NCBI GenBank assembly: GCA_946499275.1 | Contig: CAMMRL010000002.1 | Location: forward strand, 1-64,000 | DNA: 64,000 bases | Direction: 5' to 3' | Source: an uncultured Clostridia bacterium | GTDB taxonomy: Bacteria; Bacillota; Clostridia; Oscillospirales; Acutalibacteraceae | Shown here: piece after piece, positions 60,901-64,000 of the stretch | How the letters are laid out: every line of letters begins with the position of its first letter | Position numbering within the stretch: the stretch's first letter is position 1 | Notes under the pieces: model-generated | Database searches by the model: none | Seen by the model: only the letters and a program-made list of their open reading frames with translations | Told to the model about the DNA's origin: nothing | Position numbers and translations under genes: made by a program

Positions 60901-62223
60901 TTACGGCATCGTGTGGCTGCCGATACACATTCTTTTCCGCAAAGCCGATACACCCCGGAAGAGGGAAATCATTAGTTCCGCACTGACGCTTCCCTGATGG
61001 TACAGCCCTTTCTCCGTTAGCACATATCCTTCCGAGTCTTCCTGAACTAAGCCGCTCTCGATCAAACGGCGCAGCGGTTCCTCAAATAGTGCATCTATCG
61101 GGATATGGAAAGTATCAAAGAAAGGCTTCCGCAAAACACGTCCTTTCCGGAATCCCATGATGACGGCCCGCTCGCGGAGCTGCTCGGGCGTAATCCGTGG
61201 GCTGATCCGCTCCACCGGCAGAAGATTGTTTTTAAGCGCTTTTATGTACTCTTCCACGCTTTCCGCGTTTTGGTAACAATAGCCGTTTAAATAGCCAAAG
61301 CTGGACACACCCATCGATACATTGTCTCCAAAACCGTCGTAAGTCGCGTCCCAAAAACGGGTGTTTTTTCCCACCTTACCATATTCCTGCACACTTTGCA
61401 GGGCGTACCCGTTGCTCAGAAGCAGCCGATGCGCTGCTTGGAACATAGTGAAGCTGCTTTGCGCATCCGGGAATCTTTCAGTTTGCCGGGCGGCCATGTC
61501 CTTGTACAATTTGGTATAGGCGAACACGACCAATTTGTATAAAGAGATATGCCCCATCCCCATGTCAACCGCATGCTGCACATCCTGCAGTAAACCGTCG
61601 ATATCCACGCCAGGAAATCCATACATCAGATCTATGGATTCATCGTCAAAGTGGAAATCCCGGAGCATATCCAGCCAACGTTCCACGGTATGGGACAACC
61701 TGGCGATGTGGTATTTTTTTCGGATAGGGTCACGGAAGCTCTGCACGCCGGCGCTCACTCTGGTCACGCCGTTATCTTTTAATACCGTCAGCTTTTCGCG
61801 TGTCGCGTTGAGTGGATTGCATTCCACAGTAATTTCACAGCCGCGCAGTTTAAACCCCCTATGCAACGCCTGTAAAATCCGTTCCAACTGCCGCGCGGAT
61901 AAGGCCGACGGCGTTCCACCGCCCAGGAAAACCGCGCCGATTTTTGATGCGTCAATCCGTTCACTTTGCGCGTATATCCCGATCTCACGGATCAAAGCGG
62001 TGACAAATTCTTCCACCAAGTCTGCATTGCCTGGTGCGAGCATCCGGTTATAGACGCAGAAATCGCAAAGGCTTCCGCAAAAGGGAATATGGATATACAG
62101 CGATGTTTCCCAAGGTCCGCCCTCATCGATATGAAAAAGTGGGGATAACAGCCGTTGAGCAGCGCCTTCCGGCGTGTTTTTATAAAATAACGGATAATTC
62201 ATTACCGCAACGTCGTAATTCAT
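60901..62223 (-). CDS. HemN/HemW/HutW-like radical SAM protein
   Basis: SLYIHIPFCGSLCDFCVYNRM (CxxxCxxC); AVFLGGGTPSAL; VSAGVQSF; 440 aa. Confidence 0.92.
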   Translation of the reverse strand: MNYDVAVMNYPLFYKNTPEGAAQRLLSPLFHIDEGGPWETSLYIHIPFCGSLCDFCVYNRMLAPGNADLVEEFVTALIREIGIYAQSERIDASKIGAVFLGGGTPSALSARQLERILQALHRGFKLRGCEITVECNPLNATREKLTVLKDNGVTRVSAGVQSFRDPIRKKYHIARLSHTVERWLDMLRDFHFDDESIDLMYGFPGVDIDGLLQDVQHAVDMGMGHISLYKLVVFAYTKLYKDMAARQTERFPDAQSSFTMFQAAHRLLLSNGYALQSVQEYGKVGKNTRFWDATYDGFGDNVSMGVSSFGYLNGYCYQNAESVEEYIKALKNNLLPVERISPRITPEQLRERAVIMGFRKGRVLRKPFFDTFHIPIDALFEEPLRRLIESGLVQEDSEGYVLTEKGLYHQGSVSAELMISLFRGVSALRKRMCIGSHTMP

Positions 62224-62235
62224 CCTATTTACTCC

Positions 62236-63405
62236 TCAACGCCAGGTTTCAAATAGCGTGGCTTGGGACATATGGCCGCCGGCGGATATAACGCTGACGC
62301 CAAAACGGGCCTTTCGTCTCGACATCTCCCATAAAAGGGTAACATCCATACGCAGTCCGGTTGCGCCAACTGGATAGCCCAGCGCTATATTTCCGCCGTT
62401 GACATTCACCCGCTCGGGAGGAATCCCCAGTGCTTCTATTACCGCCAGCCCTTGAGCGGCAAATGCTTCATTAATTTCGTACAGATCCACCTCTGCAACG
62501 GACAGAGAAGCTCGGCTCAACAGTTGCTGCACGCACAAGCCCATCGCTTCGCCGACGTTATGTAGTGGCACGCCAATGGAAAGATAGTCCTTGATTATCG
62601 CTTTCGGCCGAATTCCGTTTTTCAGCGCCGTTCGCTCTTCCATCAGCAAGATGGCCGCGGCGCAGTCGGAAATCGGCGCAGCAGTATACCGTGTGTGCAG
62701 GCCGTCTTTCAAAAACAACGGTTCCGCATGCTGAAAATCATGGAATGAAGCATCGTTTTGTACGGTCTCATCCGCACAAAGATAAGCCGGTTTGTCTCCC
62801 CCATCGTAAGGAACCGGCAGTATTTCCTCCTGCAGGCAGCCGGAATTTTGTGCACGGCGTGCTTTCTCCAAACTTTGATAGGCATAGTGATCCAACTTTT
62901 CCCGGCAAAACCCATATTTTCTGCTAAGCATTTCCGCCAGATAAGCCATGTCGTTCTCTTGAATCTGTTCCGCTACCGAATCATAAAACGGCAGATTGCC
63001 CTGGATAGCGTTTTTTATCTTCTGCTTCATTACGCCCAGGATATGGGGAGAATTGCTATTTTTTTCAACACCCCCGATCAGAACCGTATCCGCTCTACCG
63101 CATTGTATGGCCTGTATGCCCTGGAAAAGGGCCTCATCCGACGAAGCGCAGGTTTTACTAACTGTCGCGGCCGGAATCGACGGCGAAAGGGCGGCGGATA
63201 ATACCGCTTTGCGGCACAAATTATCGCGCTCCACAGGAAAAGCGGAACCCGCCAGCGCCACATCAATCGGAACGCCCTTTGTACTGTCCGCTACTTTTCG
63301 AAAGACTTGAGCGAGCATCTCCACATCGCTCACGCCACTAAGCACACCGGGAATTTTTCCACAAGGAGTCCGCCGAGCGGATATAACCGCTATGTTTCTA
63401 TCCAT
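62236..63405 (-). CDS. thiolase-family protein with atypical active site
   Basis: MDRNIAVISARRTPCGKIPGVLSGVSDVEML; VSKTCASSDEALFQG; INEAFAAQGLAV; NGGNIALGYPVGATG (GYP instead of GHP). Confidence 0.9.
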   Translation of the reverse strand: MDRNIAVISARRTPCGKIPGVLSGVSDVEMLAQVFRKVADSTKGVPIDVALAGSAFPVERDNLCRKAVLSAALSPSIPAATVSKTCASSDEALFQGIQAIQCGRADTVLIGGVEKNSNSPHILGVMKQKIKNAIQGNLPFYDSVAEQIQENDMAYLAEMLSRKYGFCREKLDHYAYQSLEKARRAQNSGCLQEEILPVPYDGGDKPAYLCADETVQNDASFHDFQHAEPLFLKDGLHTRYTAAPISDCAAAILLMEERTALKNGIRPKAIIKDYLSIGVPLHNVGEAMGLCVQQLLSRASLSVAEVDLYEINEAFAAQGLAVIEALGIPPERVNVNGGNIALGYPVGATGLRMDVTLLWEMSRRKARFGVSVISAGGHMSQATLFETWR

Positions 63406-63953
63406 ACATTCCGTCCCCCTTGTGGGGAATCCATTAGCCAAGCGGCTATCTCTTCCCCGAATTGCAGGCATTGCCGCCTGTCCCGCTGATCCTGCCACTG
63501 AATCTTTTCCGAGTGAAAATCGGGCTGCCGAGCATCGATTCGGCGTAAAAGGCGCTCCATGGCCTTCCTGTCGGATACGGTGAGTGAATCCCAGAGCAGC
63601 TTTCCCGGCAACGACCGAGTCATAACTGGAATACAAGGGGACAGATAGTGCAGAAGAAGTTCTAAAAACCCCTGGCAAGCGTCCTGATATACTGTCGACT
63701 GCGCCCACGATGTGATGAATATGAACACCGGAACGCGACAAAGTGCGGTTTTGCATTTATCGATAAATTCTATCATTTCTTTAGCCGGCTTCCCAATAAA
63801 AATCGGCGTCCCCAAAACCAGAAAATCGGCAGCAGCGATGGGGCGATTCGATACTGGTTCGACGGAAATCGGAAAAGGAAGCCCTTCGCCGATCCACCGG
63901 CAAACCTGCTCGGTGGATCCATATCTAGTCGCGTAAATCAAAAGTCCTTTCAT
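63390..63953 (-). CDS. flavodoxin-domain protein
   Basis: MKGLLIYATRYGSTEQVCRWIGEGL; ADFLVLGTPIFIGKPAKEMIEFI. Confidence 0.85.
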   Translation of the reverse strand: MKGLLIYATRYGSTEQVCRWIGEGLPFPISVEPVSNRPIAAADFLVLGTPIFIGKPAKEMIEFIDKCKTALCRVPVFIFITSWAQSTVYQDACQGFLELLLHYLSPCIPVMTRSLPGKLLWDSLTVSDRKAMERLLRRIDARQPDFHSEKIQWQDQRDRRQCLQFGEEIAAWLMDSPQGGRNVWIET

Positions 63954-64000
63954 GTCCTGTTTCCGTCCATTAACTGAAAAAATTATCCTTAAAGATTTGT

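Overview
This 64 kb window looks like a Clostridia/Oscillospirales-type chromosome, judged from gene content only. Most CDSs lie on the minus strand. In order: partial asnS; a chromate transporter pair with a LysR regulator; ferritin; a complete type I-C CRISPR-Cas locus (cas3-cas5c-cas8c-cas7c-cas4-cas1-cas2) with a two-spacer array; tRNA-Asp/Thr, tRNA-Gly and tRNA-Cys; guaB; a DtxR/MntR regulator; feoA and an interrupted feoB; a housekeeping block (radA, cwlD, ispH-S1 fusion, plsC, cmk, uvrA, uvrB); and from about 44.4 kb to the window edge a long minus-strand biosynthetic gene cluster. Three observations stand out. (1) feoB is split in frame by a ~4.68 kb element. It carries a large serine recombinase, an LDH/MDH-family dehydrogenase and a malic enzyme. 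Joining its ends reconstructs a palindromic attP around a TT core and restores the FeoB motif CNGRFPT. (2) The 44.4-63.9 kb cluster combines a C-A-T-E NRPS predicted to load Asn and epimerise it, an S12 (beta-lactamase-fold) peptidase fused to an ABC exporter, a dedicated discrete FAS-like enzyme set, split ADP-heptose-type genes, a HemN-like radical SAM enzyme and an atypical thiolase. This resembles the N-acyl-D-Asn prodrug logic of colibactin/zwittermicin pathways, in an apparently different chemical context. (3) One CRISPR spacer reads in frame as TEHGYILGLCCV, which resembles a conserved segment of gokushovirus (Microviridae) major capsid protein. No database search was run; family assignments come from motif recognition.
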